Of a DNA stretch of 64,000 bases, positions 45,480 to 58,154 are shown in pieces. The stretch is from Crocodylus rhombifer (taxonomy: Eukaryota; Chordata; Crocodylia; Crocodylidae): the NCBI GenBank assembly GCA_038503035.1, contig JAVSML010024335.1:396017-460016 (forward strand), given 5' to 3'. The position numbers were made by a program, and so were the translations under genes. The first letter of the stretch is position 1. Every line of letters begins with the position of its first letter. The notes below the pieces were generated by a model that saw only the letters and a program-made list of their open reading frames with translations, did not search any database and was not told the origin of the DNA.

Positions 45480-47925
45480 AGAGCCCATGATCAAATGGAA
45501 GTTGGTATCAAGCAAGCCATGTGAGGAACTGATGACTGCTGGACAGATCACGGATTTGTCAGATCCATTATGAACATCCAGGTTAATTCAAAACACCAAA
45601 CACAAACAAAAGCTATGCAAAGGACTCCTTAACATCAAATATCTTCAAGACCCAAAGGTCTGTAAGGATCTCCAAAACTGTCTCCGTGAAAAGCTCTCTG
45701 CCCTGCACACAAATGAAGGCAACATTGAGGAATTCTAGGAAGGGTTTTAAAACTACCTTTCATCTGGCCTGTGCTAAATACATTATCTATGTTACCTGTT
45801 GACACCAGGACTGGTCCAATGAATGTGGTGGTGAGATCCAAGCCCTCATCTGGAAGAAAAGGGCTCATTTTGCTTGGCAAGATGACACTTTATCTCAGAA
45901 GAAGGAAACATATCAGCTCCTCAAAGCCAGGGCTCAAAGGAGGATCCAGAAAATCTAAAATCAGTGCTGACAGAATAAAGTCAAGGAGATCTCTATGGTG
46001 ACAAACATGACATAGATAGCTCTTTAAGGCAATGGAAATTATCTACAGATCAACTTCCTGTGGTCCTAATTTTGTCTGATCACAGGATGGCTTGAGGCTC
46101 CTCAAAGACAATGAATCTATCCAAGCTAAATGGAAAGAGCACTTGAGGTATTTTTTAACTGAGTTGACTCCGGCAGATACCACAATTGAGTCCATCATTC
46201 AACACCCTGAAAGAGGATCTGATCCCTCACCAACCCTCCTATCCTAGAAGAAGTCTGGTGTGCTAGCAAGGAAACCAAGAACAAGGCTACTGGACTGGAT
46301 GGCATATCTGCTGAAATTGACAAGAGTCTACTGAGACTCCATTAATTTATTCTTCAAATATGGAACAATAAAGGGATCTCCGGGGACCAGAGGAATGCCA
46401 ACATCATGACTATCTTCAAGAAAGGAAATAAGTCTGTATGTGGGATCTATCATAGTATCGCCTACTTTCTACAGCAGGGGAAATCCTCGCCTGCATCCTC
46501 CTGTACTGTCTTCTCCCTCTTCCTGATGAAGTCTTGCCAAAATCTCAGTGTGGTTTCAGGCCATCCTATGGTGCAATTGGCATGATCTTTGTTGCCCAAC
46601 AAGTCAAAAAAAAGTGCTGGGCACATCATCGGGACCTGTGTATGGCCTTCATCAACCTTACTAAGGCCTTTAATTCCATCAATTGTGAAGCCTTGTGGAA
46701 AGTACTGACCGATTTTGGATATGCTCAAAAATACATCAGGGTCCTGAGGCTTCTCCATGACCAGATGACTGCAACCATTCTATGTAGAAGATCAAAGACG
46801 GTTCCAGTTGTCATCCAAACTGGGGTCAAGCACGGATGTGTCACTGTCCCAACTCTGTTCTCTGTTTTTTGACAGTCACTCCGGTTCTTATTAAGGAATG
46901 CCTTCCTTCTGGATATGACATTGCATACTGAACAGAGGAAGGGGTCTTCAGTCTGGGTTATCCTGACTTTCAGTACACATGCAATTGCTCCTTTCTTGTT
47001 CTTTTTGGAGAAGCCTATCAAAGTTTGGACCTCTTTCTCAACATTGAGAAGACTAAAGTGCTCTATCAGCCTGCCCTGGGCCAATTTTGGGTGACTCCCC
47101 AAAATCTCCATCAAGGGAAAGACCCTGGAGGTAGTCAAGCACTTCCCCTACTTTGGCAGTGAGGTATAAGGAGATATAGATGAGGATCCAGTGTGCAAGT
47201 TCCCCTTTGGGAAATTGCTTTGGTATGTCCTTTTTCATTGTGATCTCTGGAAACACACCAAGATTCAGATCTACAATACAGTCATCATCCCTACTCTCCT
47301 CTGCAGATGTGAAACATCTACCATTGTCATCTCAAGAGCCTGGAGGGGTGTCAAAAATGATGCCTCCAGAAAAGCCTCCACATCAAATGGGAATATTTCT
47401 GCACAAACACCAGCATCCTTGCTAAACTCAATGTTCCCAGCATTGAGTCGGAGATCCTCCAAGACCAACTTCACTGGACTGGACACTGTGTGCAGATGCC
47501 TGATTCAACTTCCAAAGCAAATGTTCTACTTCAAGTTTACTTGTAGTCTGAGGTCTCTTGGTGGCCAGAGGAAACACCATAGGGACACATTAAAGGCATA
47601 TCTCAAGAAAACGGATGCCAACATCAATAGTTGGGAAGACCTGGCTGTCAACCACTCCAATTGTGCTGCAACTGTAACCAAGTGGCAGCTCATTTTGAGG
47701 TAAACCATTTTGCCCTCGAAGAAAGGAAGAGAGACTGGAGGAAGGAAAGGGAGGGGAATCCCAACCTACAGCTTACTCTGCCCTGCAGAACAATCCACAA
47801 CTTCTGAGGTTGGATCTGTGGCTCTAGGAATGGACTCTTAAATCACGTCAAGACCTATCAGTGAACCATGGTAGAGATAGTTGTAATCTGAGATTCCAAT
47901 CTAGTCCATGAGGCTACAGTGCCTG
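45480..47925 (+). mobile_element. Non-CR1 non-LTR retrotransposon (endonuclease/RT, zinc-finger-like 3' end)
   Basis: This is a decayed forward element of another clade. At about 45538, CWTDHGFVRSIMN matches the C-terminal endonuclease motif (W-T-D-H). The frame 46534-46872 encodes the RT core: SQCGFRPSYGAIGMIFVAQQ, then DLCMAFINLTKAFNSINCEALW (motif A, where the family has F-I-D-L-T-K-A-F-D; the catalytic Asp is Asn here), then TVPVVIQTGVKHGCV (motif B). Frame 47191-47703 gives the distal part (IYNTVIIPTLLCRCET; HHRDTLKAYLKK). A final piece near 47810 (ICGSRNGLLNHVKTY) resembles a C2H2-like finger end. Many frameshifts. The clade is unassigned: possibly in the wider Jockey/CR1-L2 group, but clearly not CR1. 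Confidence 0.7.
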
Positions 47926-48146
47926 CACTAGAGTTTATGGTGACCACAAAGTTGAATCAACTTTCTGCACAAAGCAGTCACAGAGAGGAGTGGTGCAGAC
48001 AAAGATGTTCCCTGTATTGCTTCGTCTTATCCTACTTATGTCATTGTCATAGCGAGACATGAGAGAAAGTGCAAAACCACTGAAAGAACTCTCCATCCAA
48101 ATCTGTAGGGTCCAGTGGACGAGTGAAGAAAACTGTGGTCAATAGA

Positions 48147-48422
48147 TGTGCATCTACATGTAATGCTATGTCACCATAGCAATGCACTACAGTGACGTAG
48201 CATGTACAGGTGTTTACACATGGCCAGCAGCAACTTCACCATAGCGGTGTGCTCCCCTGTTAAAGCACGCTAGTATGGCGAAGCAGCTGCTAAAAATAAC
48301 CATGTACCACACATACAGAGCAGTATGGCCAGTTACTGCACCATGCTTTAGTTTTTCCAAGAGGAAATACTAAAGAATGGAGCAGTAGCAATGTTGCCAC
48401 AGGGCAATGTGTAGACATGCCC
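48147..48422. mobile_element. Chompy-like MITE
   Basis: Left end TGTGCATCTACATGTAATGC; reverse complement of right end GGGCATGTCTACACATTGC. These are inverted ends of the same style as the other Harbinger-type MITEs in the window. The interior has 'caccatagc(a/g)' repeats and no coding sequence. Length is 276 bp. Confidence 0.6.
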
Positions 48423-48992
48423 AATTATCCCAAACTTGTAGACAAAAATCATTCTGGATAACTTATCCTTGTCAATCATGAGAAAGGTATAATCAAGCAT
48501 TTATATCGATATCTTTGTACATCACCTGTGTTTGAAATAGAGCCGAAGGAACAATTCACACATCTAAGCCTTATTTTTGTTTGCAATTGCTTCACAAATA
48601 AACTGATTATATGTATTTTTACTAATTTGTTAGCAATTCAGAGTTCCCCAACAAACGTTTTGTACAAACATATGTTAGTCTCCACCTTGCTTACAAACTC
48701 TTTGGTGCACTTTTGCTTCAAGTAATTGCTATACATAATTTCTTGCTTACCTAGCATAAACCACCATCTAAGTCATATTATATTGTTTCTGCTTCCTGAT
48801 TAGACAACGCTCCACCTCAAAAAGATGATTGCACGAACATTGGTCCTACAAATACTTATGAATGGACTAGCTTCTAAAAAAGTAGGCCGTCATCCATGAA
48901 AGCTTATGCCTCTCTGAACCAGTTTCCACCCTGCCCTGCCTTCTGCCTGATTTTGGATTAACCTCTCTCTACAAATACTTTAATGTGAATAC
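48423..48992. other. AT-rich spacer with possible old Penelope-like fragment
   Basis: No gene. The part at 48880-48980 ('catccatgaaagcttatgcc', 'ctctctgaaccagtttccac') has the 'gaaagctta' motif seen in Penelope-like tails of reptiles, but it is too short to assign. Confidence 0.3.
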
Positions 48993-50255
48993 CTAGATTC
49001 ATAGACATTAGGGGCTGGAAGGGACCTCACATGATCGAGTCCATCCCCCCTGCCTTAGGCAGGAGGTCTGCTGGGGTCAAAAGATCCCAGCAAGATAAGC
49101 ATTCAAGAGCTTTTTCAAAGTCCAGAGTAGGTGCTTGCACTACCTCCATGGGGAGTCTTGTTCCAAACCCTGGGGAATCAGACAGTAAAAATGTTTTTCC
49201 TTATGCCCAGTCTAAATTGGCCTTCCAGGAGTTTGTGGCCATTAGATCTTGTTATCCCTTGGGAAGCCCTGGTGAACAACTGTTCTCCCAGATCCTGTGC
49301 ATCCCCCCTTATATACTTATAGGCTGCCACCAAGTCCCTTCCTGAGCCTTCTCTTCTCCAGGCTGAAGAGTCCCATGTCCCTCAACCTCTCTTCGTAAGG
49401 CTTGCTCTCTTGGCCTTTGACCATGAGCTCTCCTTTGGAATCTCTCAAGTTTATCCATGTTCCTCCTGAAGTGGGGGAGGAAGTGGGGGCAAAACTAGAC
49501 ACAGTACTTCAGTTGCGGCTTCACTAAGGCCAAGTAAAATGGGAGGATCAGATTCCTGGTTTTGCTTGAAATGCATCAGTGAATGCAGGCCAGGGTTTGG
49601 TTTGCTTTCCTGGATACAGCAAAGCATTGGTATTTCATATACATCTGATGGTCAATCAGGACCCCCCCAAGTCTCTTCCAGTCATGGTGCTAGCAAGTGT
49701 AACACTGCTGAGCCTATAAGTATAATGCTGGTTTTTCCTCCCAAGGTGGAGCACCCTGCACTTCTCTACCTTGAATGCCATCAAGTTTTGGTCGGCCCGC
49801 CTTGCGAGCCTGTCCAGGTCGACCTGTATTCCCAGCCTATCCTCCAGTGTGACTGCCTTTCCCCATAATTTAGTGGCATCCGTGAACTTTACCAGTCCGC
49901 ATCTGATACCCGAATCCAGATCATTAATGAAGATATTAAAGAGTACTCATCCAAGTACTGAGCCCTGAGGGAAATCACTGGTCACCTTATGCCATGTTGA
50001 TTTGCTTCTGTCAACTAATACTCTTTGGGTCTGACCCCAGAGCCAATTCCCCAGCCATTGGACCATAGGATGGTTGAGGCCACAGCTCCCCAGCTTAACT
50101 GTGAGGACATCACGGGAGACCAAGTTGAAGGCTTTCTTGAAATCCAGATATATGACATCAACCTCATCTTCCTTGTCTAGGTAATGCATCACCTGGTCAT
50201 AGAAGGAGATGAGGTTGGTCAGGCAAGACCTTCCTGCAAAAAAAGCCATGTTGTT
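48993..50255 (-). mobile_element. CR1 LINE, 5'-truncated, catalytic site altered
   Basis: This reverse-strand CR1 has its 3' end at 48993 ('ttcatagacattaggggctg' on the forward strand). The frame 49947-50249 reads SCLTNLISFYDQV, VDVIYLDFKKAFNLVS (motif A intact), MVQWLGNWLWGQTQRVLVD, then DFPQGSVLG (motif B). At 49861-49890 the catalytic loop reads KFTDATKLWG where active copies have FADDTKLWG, so the second Asp is Ala. The remaining domains are in broken frames (49317-49502 reverse: YEERLRDMGLFSLEKRRLRKG). It belongs to the same subfamily as the copy at 17888-19008 (shared W-L-G-N-W-L-x-G-Q-T-Q-R-V) but is older. Confidence 0.88.
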
Positions 50256-53200
50256 CTAAACTTGTTCCCTCTTCATGAATATTCTTGCATACAATATTTT
50301 TCTTGTATAATATTTGTGAGAAAATTAATAATGGGGAAGCTAAAATAGTGCTGGAGCAAATTTGATTTTTTTTTTCTAATAAAAACTACAAATATGCATT
50401 TTCTAATATGTGTCCAGGTTTCAGTTAAATCTATGGTAGTAAAGAGCAGTAGATTTGTATGTTAGAGACTGCTGTGTAAGTGTAAAGCAATTTATTACCA
50501 GAGTACAGGTGCTTTAAAAATTGGTAAATAACCAACATGATACCACGTCTTGGCAACGTAAATCATTAGGGCACAACAGGGGGGAATAATAGATTACACT
50601 CTTTCATTCTTCAGGCAGCTGGAGACAGGCATCCTATTCTGCTTGCAGAATTTTAGAATCAGAGAACTGAACCTTGGAACTGCTGAGAAATTAAGTCTGC
50701 TGCAGGCCCAATCTGGCCCACTCCTGGGTTAGAGGATGCAATGGCTAATTACTCTCTACCTGAGAGCTGCAGCTTTCAGTTGGCAACAGCTTTGGGTCCT
50801 ATGGTCTTGGGGCCTCATGGGGACTTGAAAGGAGATTTCAGGCTAATTGTGGATCTAGAGAAAGTAGAATAATAAAAAGGAAAACTTGAATATTAGTCCC
50901 TCCTTCCGATTTGCTACAGTGGCCATCTGTCCATGGAATTTAGTACATTTGTATGAAATATCAAAAATAGTTTCACCTTCTTTTGCCAGTATCAGACTCT
51001 TTTTTTCCCTAAGCACAATCTTGACAATTGGAAAGGTAGAGAACAGTAGCCCTGGTTAGCTAAACATCCACCATAGATGGTGTCTTAGTATTGCTGGACA
51101 GGTTCTAAAGTTTTAGTCAAATCTACACCAATACATTTTTACTTTTTAATTACTTAAAATTCAAAATTATTTTGTATAAAGTTTCAACATATCACATCAT
51201 GTCTTTTGAAACACTCTTTATATTAAGATAACATCAATGAAAACCAAAAAAAAATACTAAAAAGATCATAAGAAATGTCTCTGTGTGTGTGTATATATCT
51301 ATATATAAAATATGTATAAACAACACCATAGCACACATATAACTAGTTGTTTGTTAAATAAAGCCATCCAAGGACTTTGAGCTTTGTTTTTCAGTTGTGA
51401 ACTCTGGTGGTATTTTTTGCATCCTTTGTCAATACTAATGCATAAATTTAAAACATAGAAAAAAATAACATTAGTATTAAAAACAATCAATCTAACTGAT
51501 GTCTATCTACTCTGTAAAATGCATTACTTACAAATTTAAGTGAATTCTGCTTCCACAAGGAAATTATGATTCGATTTATGGTTTGGCTTTTATTAAATTT
51601 ACTAAAAATTAGAATTAGTATTAAACCAGAAACATTCAGTACTTCAGTCTCCAATGCCACTTTCAGTGAAGAAAAAAAAAAGTATGTGATCATAGCTGTG
51701 GTTACAACTCATGCTAAATTAATTGTGTTTGTACATATTATGTACACTGACACTTGTAACAGGTCATCATCTGACTAAATGTCACAATTAATTTCCATAT
51801 TCTCATTGAGCTACAAATCTCAAAGGTTGCAGCTCATTCATTTGAGCGCTAGCCTTACAAATCTGATTTTTTGTTCATCAGAGGAAAACAAAATTCTGTT
51901 CACCCATTTCTATTAAATTCCAACCACTGAGGTACCTTTGGGGAACATATGACTACATACCAAGTTATATAAATGCCTAAACTACAGATACCAAGCTAGG
52001 TAACCCCATACCAAAGTGAAAGTTAATGGGATTTATGTGTCTAAATTATTTAAGCACTTCTAAATAATCCTATTAGGCTCATACCTTCCTCTTGAGATGC
52101 CTAAATATCTGTATAAATCTCTCCCTTTTTCTTTAACATGAGGGACAACTCTTAACAAAAATTGTAACTCTGTCTACTGATCATGCCAAGTTCAGAATGG
52201 ACTAGTGATCCTAGATGCCTGATTTGAGACAGATTAAGAAATCTTTATTTTTACAAAAGGCAGACCAGCTTACCCTCCTTCTGAAAGTCACATTCCTTTT
52301 AGGTGTCTGAAGTTGAGTACTAAATAGTAAGAAGACTATTGCCATGACTTATTTCTGAATTCTTGACCAAGGTCTTTCATTTGGTGAAAGGAAAATCTAC
52401 TTAAGTTCCAAATCTTATTTAATGACACATAAACCAAATTATTTCCATCACACTAACTTAATATATGTTAATGGCTACATTGACTTCATGGCTTTCTATG
52501 TCATGATTTTCTATGATAATATTCAGAAGTATAATATAGGATAGGTGGGAGGGGCATGTCCCCTGGGCACTAGAAGGAAGTAGAGGAAAGTGCCTTACCT
52601 TCCTGTGCTTAACTCTGCCTACACTTTCCAGCTCCAGAAAGGAGATGGCTCAGGCAGTGTCTCATTGAGTGCACAGTGTTTTGGGAATTGTAGTTTTGCA
52701 GTGTGGCAGTGCGGTTTGTTGCTGCTAGGGGAAGAATTGACCCCATTTTTTCCTGCAAGAAATCAGTGGTTTTTTGCCCTGTCAACATGGGCTTCAGCAG
52801 GAAAAAAAAATGAGGTAAAGGTTGCCCTGCCCTATGCTTAAATCCAAGGTATGGTAGGGGGAGAGCTTGAAGTGTGAAAGAGGACTGGCTTGGATACTAT
52901 TTTGCTGTATTATGCCTCTGATCATATTAAATCATCTGGCCTGCCAAAAACAATATGTGATCATGCAATTAAAGACTATGATATAATGCATATACCCCAG
53001 TGGGGAGCCTTAAATCTGACATTTCCTAACTTAGAAGTGCTTAACTTTCAAAACTTAATTTTTAAAGGTATAACATTTATTAATATTTTAAACAGTGAAA
53101 AGGTAAAAGCACAATCCATCAGCCCAGAACCTCTTTCAGTGCACCCCATGTATTGTCAGCCTGGTCACATCAATAGCACCAACTTCTACCCATTTGAAGT

Positions 53201-53439
53201 ACAAGACTACTTACGCTAGCTAATCACAATAGGAGGCTGTTATTGTCTGTGCAGAGCCCTAATTCTATAGATCCATTGCAACATTTTGAAAAGCAGCCCT
53301 GGCTTATGAGCCTTGATGGCCCCTGGGTAGGGGTAAAGAAGGGAAGCCTGATCCTTGTATTCTCCCATGTGCTTGCATAGCCCTAATTGGCTAGATGGTT
53401 GGCTCCCTACCTTCACTTTCTGCTGCCAACTCAGTTTAT
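50256..53439. other. AT-rich sequence without recognised genes
   Basis: 3.2 kb without a supported gene. Around 50690-50740 a segment ('gaaattaagtctgctgcagg', 'ggcccactcctgggttagag') resembles the right end of the hAT element at 53448-54061 and its flank. 52540-52850 is less AT-rich and contains 'tttgggaattgtagtttt', a motif seen in old hAT repeats. No boundaries could be set. Confidence 0.35.
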
Positions 53440-53447
53440 GGTTAGAG

Positions 53448-54061
53448 CTGGGATGGGCAAAATGGTGGATCTGGATGGCAGCCAGACTCTATTTCCCAGC
53501 AGCCCCTGCCCACATTGTTGTGGCCAGTTTCCATGGAGATCCTTGGAGCAGCAGGATCATAACAGCGCAGGGCCAGTGTTTTCTTGGAGACTGCCCTAAG
53601 CAGTGCTGGCAGGCTACATGGATGTGGGGGGAGCTGCCTTGGCACTGGGATTTTGTGGCAGTATGCTGCCACTATGCTATGTGACAGCATAGTCTAGAGC
53701 TGGGGCAGGGCTGCAATCTGCTGCCTGCACACCCTGCCAGGGCAGAGCCATGATCTGCTGCCTGCATGCCCCTGCCCAGGGTGTGTGGACAGCAAATTGC
53801 AGCTCTGCCCTGCCTCTGGCCCACACTGTCACCACCATAAGATCCCAGACTCCGCCCCAGAGCAACTCCCTGCCCAGCTGCACACTGTGCCAGCACTGCT
53901 TGGGCTGGTCTCCATGGAAAAACTGGCCCTACACTGTCACAGCCCCACCACTCCTGGGGTCTCCATGGAAACCAGCTACAGCCATGCAGGCAGGGGCTGC
54001 TGGGAAATGAAGTCGGCCGCAGGCCTGATCTGGCCCGCAGACCAAAATTTGCCCTCCCTTG
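53448..54061. mobile_element. hAT-type DNA transposon, non-autonomous, with 8-bp duplication
   Basis: The left end is CTGGGATGGGCAAAATGG and the reverse complement of the right end is CAAGGGAGGGCAAATTTTGG. Further in, both ends share TTTCCCAGCAGCCCCTGCC in inverted orientation, so the inverted repeat extends about 70 bp. GGTTAGAG lies directly outside on both sides (53440-53447 and 54062-54069), a perfect 8-bp target duplication typical of hAT. The 614-bp interior is GC-rich with low-complexity frames and no transposase. Caution: a similar right-end sequence with the same following bases occurs near 50720. Confidence 0.75.
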
Positions 54062-54069
54062 GGTTAGAG

Positions 54070-55063
54070 GATGGAATAGCCATTTGATGTGGTCATTTTC
54101 AAAGATATTGTGCTACTACTGACAGTGTATCAGAGTTGAGAGGTTAGAAGCCAGTCAGGAATCAACCTGAGCATTTGGTCTCCAAGGCATGCACTGCATG
54201 TGAGCATCAGGGGAAAGGGAAACAAATATATTATTACTCTAGGACTGAGTTACTGATGCTAGGGGGGCCAGTGAAACTGTAACTGCCAGAAGTGTAGCTC
54301 CTTTTGGACATCTTGAATTTATGCCGTAGTTCTATAGCCTGCCTTCTTGTTGCAAAGATGTTAGGGTTTCTCTGTGTTACTAAATCTTTTCAGATAGACA
54401 TGTGCATTAAAAGAATGTTTGAGTGACTTCCTGATGCACAAAATAAGTTGTTTGACTTTGGAGCAACCTAGAAAGAGGAAGCTCCACAGCCCCTTCTGCT
54501 GCTGAAACCAACTACTAGAAAAGAATATAAGCTAGACAAGAACAAAGACACAGCAGGTTCTTTCTGAGAAGAAGTGTTGTTCAATACATGGGATTTGAAA
54601 CTGTGGTATTAGAAAGCAGGATTGTAATCCTAGTTTCTATACTCGGTGGCATATGAGCCATTTCTTAATAAGAACTGTGTATGAGAAAGACTTATTAATT
54701 CCTGTCAACATAAAAAATAGGCCTAAAATTTCTCTGTCTCTGGTACTGAGATATTATTTTTATGGAATTGTTACATAGTGCAATACCTAAAGGAAGGGCA
54801 CTAACTCTTTGGCTTGTGCTGGGGGTAGACACTGATCTGGAGAAGCATAGCCTAGTCTTCTCATTCCACCTTCTTCCACTGTAAATGTTCTAGAAGGAGC
54901 TTTACTATGTATCTACTTTTGAGGGCTCCCAGTGCATGATGCCATGTCTTGGCAAGAGGAGTACAGCTTTAGACAGTCTGGGGGTTTTGGTGTACTACCA
55001 AAGCAGTAGAAATGTCAGGCAGAGCAGGTAAAAGGTGATTTTATAATCCCAAATGAGAGCAAA
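54070..55063. other. Sequence without recognised genes
   Basis: I recognise no coding or repeat feature between the hAT element and the LTR. Confidence 0.4.
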
Positions 55064-55067
55064 ATGT

Positions 55068-55653
55068 TGATGCATAAAGCGGTTCATTTCTCTGGAGGCC
55101 ACAAAAATCACAGACACACACTCATTAGATGGCACAAAAGGTGTATTTGCAAATAGGGTCAGAGCAGAGTCAAAAACTCAGATTACTCTGAACCAACAAA
55201 GGAATTTTGCAGGCTGTATTTATCTCCTCCCTCCTGGGCACGTGTGCAGAAACAGGAACTCTTACACCTCACTTCCGTTTCATACAAGCATACATGTGGT
55301 TACATCACTACATACATCACATGTATAGTATAATTAACTACCTGAGTATGCAGGGCAGAGAGGTAAATATGCATCAGCTAATTAAGCATGCTCAGAGACT
55401 ACTATATGTCACCAAGAGTTCAAACCCCACCCCCTTTCAAGGACACAGTCAGTTGAATTCCAGCTTCTGTAATCTGTATGAGAAAGGCTAGGGAGAAGCT
55501 GGGGGAGAGTCTGCAATTTAGCATAAGAAAAGCTGTGGCAAGGCTGGGAAAGGAAAAAAAAGTCCTTGGCAGTGTTTCTTTCTTATCGGGTGCAAGATGC
55601 AAGCTGTGCATTTCTAACAATACTCCATTTCTAACAATATTCCATTTCTAACA
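55068..55653 (-). mobile_element. Putative solo LTR, 586 bp
   Basis: The element starts TGATGCATAAAGC and ends CATTTCTAACA (TG...CA; reverse TGTTAGAAATG...GCATCA), with ATGT directly outside on both sides (55064-55067 and 55654-55657). Its right edge contains three tandem 17-bp units of CATTTCTAACAAT(A/G)(C/T)TC type (55610-55653), which in the reverse orientation would be a repeated LTR start. No coding capacity. The 4-bp match could be chance, so the boundaries are provisional. Confidence 0.5.
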
Positions 55654-55657
55654 ATGT

Positions 55658-58154
55658 CATGTTATAAGCAAAATGAACCTCTTAGCTGTATCACTTTTTG
55701 CCCAACAAAGACTAAACATTGTATTTTAGACAGAAGTCAAACTTTTCAAATAAAAGTTTGTTCTAATGTAAAATGTTAGTTATTTTTTTGCAAACTCACA
55801 CAGTGACATACAACAAAACATATGTATTTGTTACCCCAGATCTAATAAAAAATAACCTGGGCAACATAACTGTAAGAAAAAAAATGAGTCAACTCCTCCA
55901 TCAAACTCAACATCATTGCTTCTGAACCCCACCTAATTCCTTACAAGCATGCGAGGAAAGGCTGAGCACTTTAATGTTTCTGGAGGCTAATATATTTGGG
56001 CTATTATAAACCTGGGTGGGAAAGTATTTTTTGGCATCAGCCAATGAATTTACTTTGGGAACCTAGTACATTTCCTCTGCTGAACGAACTTAGTATTTAT
56101 CATAATTCTGAAACTGTCTTTTGAATTCATATTCTTAATTTTTTCAGGCTCCCATGAACATGTTCACATTTTAAAAACCGCTGTAATTAAGGGCAGTGGA
56201 CCTGACAGCCCTAAGACAACTACATGTAGTAAAGGGTTTTCTAGTACTAAAACATTGTATTATTCCCTTGTTTTTTTCTGGTTTCATTTTTGTTACTTTT
56301 CTTTTTTAGTGGCTGCCTAGTTATACTCTACAACATTAGACACAAAAGTCATCTTGACAAAATTATCTTCTAAAGCCCAATTCCTATGTTTTCTCTTCTG
56401 AAGTCAGACAGACATACCTGACAGATGAATATTTTTTTAAAGAGTTTGGATAAGAAACATGCATCACCCTACAGTCATTGATAAGAACATGATGTAACCT
56501 GCACTAAATTTTCTTGATTAAATAGTTTAAATTACAGTTTTGAAATTTCAATTTTACTCCATTTCTTAAAAGTTAAAGGCGTGAACACATCTTATGGGTA
56601 AACCTTGTACTGGTAAAGGCAAAGAACTTGTATTTTTTCCTTTGAAAATTATTTTATCAAAAGAAGAAAATGCAGCAAAGTAGAAAAAAAGCTTTAATTT
56701 TCTTAAGCGATGACAGCAGTTTGAGCAAAGACTTAGCTATATATGCAGAAAATCCTTTTAACCCTACAATGACTTGTGTATCTTGTGTAGGTATAATAAT
56801 GGCAGGAAACATTTAGAATTTATCCAAAAGAGATGTGTACTCTGCTTTTACTCTTTGGTGATAATGACAAATCTATGAACGACAAATCAATGTAAGCTTT
56901 ATACATTCCAATAAGTCTAATTTTCCTTCAGTGACTATTAGAATCCATGTGGGATATCTGAACGTATAGGACCTAATCACCTAAGCAGCTGGAAAGAAAA
57001 TAGAAAAGGAAATAAGACTGGGGCAAAAGGAAGGTTCTTTTGGTAGAGTGGTGTTGGAGGAGATGAGATAGTTCTTAAAAAGACTCCTGAGACTCTAGTT
57101 AAATTATATCCTATGTTATCTTGATTGTGGATCAGCTAATGATTTTATTGATCCACATTTATCCTCAGTGTTTTATGGTTCACTGAATGACTATTAATTT
57201 CCTAATTAATTTACCTGCAGTTCATCTAGAAGGATGCCTTAATTGTGCTAAGATTCTCAAAAAGAAAAGAAAATGTTCCTCCTATTACAGGTAAAATTAC
57301 AGAGATATTTAAGGATCCAGAGGGAAAACTGGAGGGTTAAAATGTATACTAAGATGGTAATTTTTTGTGGATCATTTCAATTTTGCTGTCAAGGTAATCC
57401 CAGAACTTTGAGGTTTTGCATGCTGGTTAGCAATAGGGTTAATAATTTTAAAAGTGGACAGACTGAAAATAGATACAGGTTCATATAGTATTACTGAAAG
57501 TATTGAAAAGTTTATAAAACATAGTAAGAAACTTACTTAACAATTCCTAAAATATTATTATAGGAACTATATTAACATGGGAATGTAATGTAATTCATAT
57601 AGCATTGGAATTTTTAAATGTATTGTCTTCAGCTTTTATAAAATATATTTTAATACAGACAAATATCACCAAAAAAATCTAATGGTGTACAATAGTGTTT
57701 TTTGTATACAACATGCATTTTCATTAGATGGTTAATTTTCTATTGATTGAATCAGAGGAATATTATCATTGGTACAGCTGATACTGACCAATGCAACATG
57801 AATGTTAAGTTGGCACTGATTTCTACTAGAACTATAAATGCATGTGCAAATAGCAACTCCATGTAATCAGAAATTGTTCTGTGAAAATTGCCACTTCAGA
57901 AATCAAGCCTCTTCCTTTACAGCCATGGAGAGCTCCTAGCAACAGAACTTTCCTATCTCTCTGTATTGATCATAGACAGGAATTAAATTCACCTCTTGCA
58001 AGCAAGATCACTTTTTCAGTAACTACATCTTTATCCCCTAAAACTGGCATTTGTTCTCACAGATCTTCAGAATTAGTCAAAAACAGGTTTTTCTATGTTT
58101 TGTTCTGCCCATTTCCTTGTTGTTCTCCAAGCTACTGCACAACTGAAATCTTAG
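55658..58154. other. AT-rich intergenic sequence
   Basis: 2.5 kb of AT-rich DNA with short frames only. No gene, RNA gene or transposon end is recognised. Confidence 0.4.
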
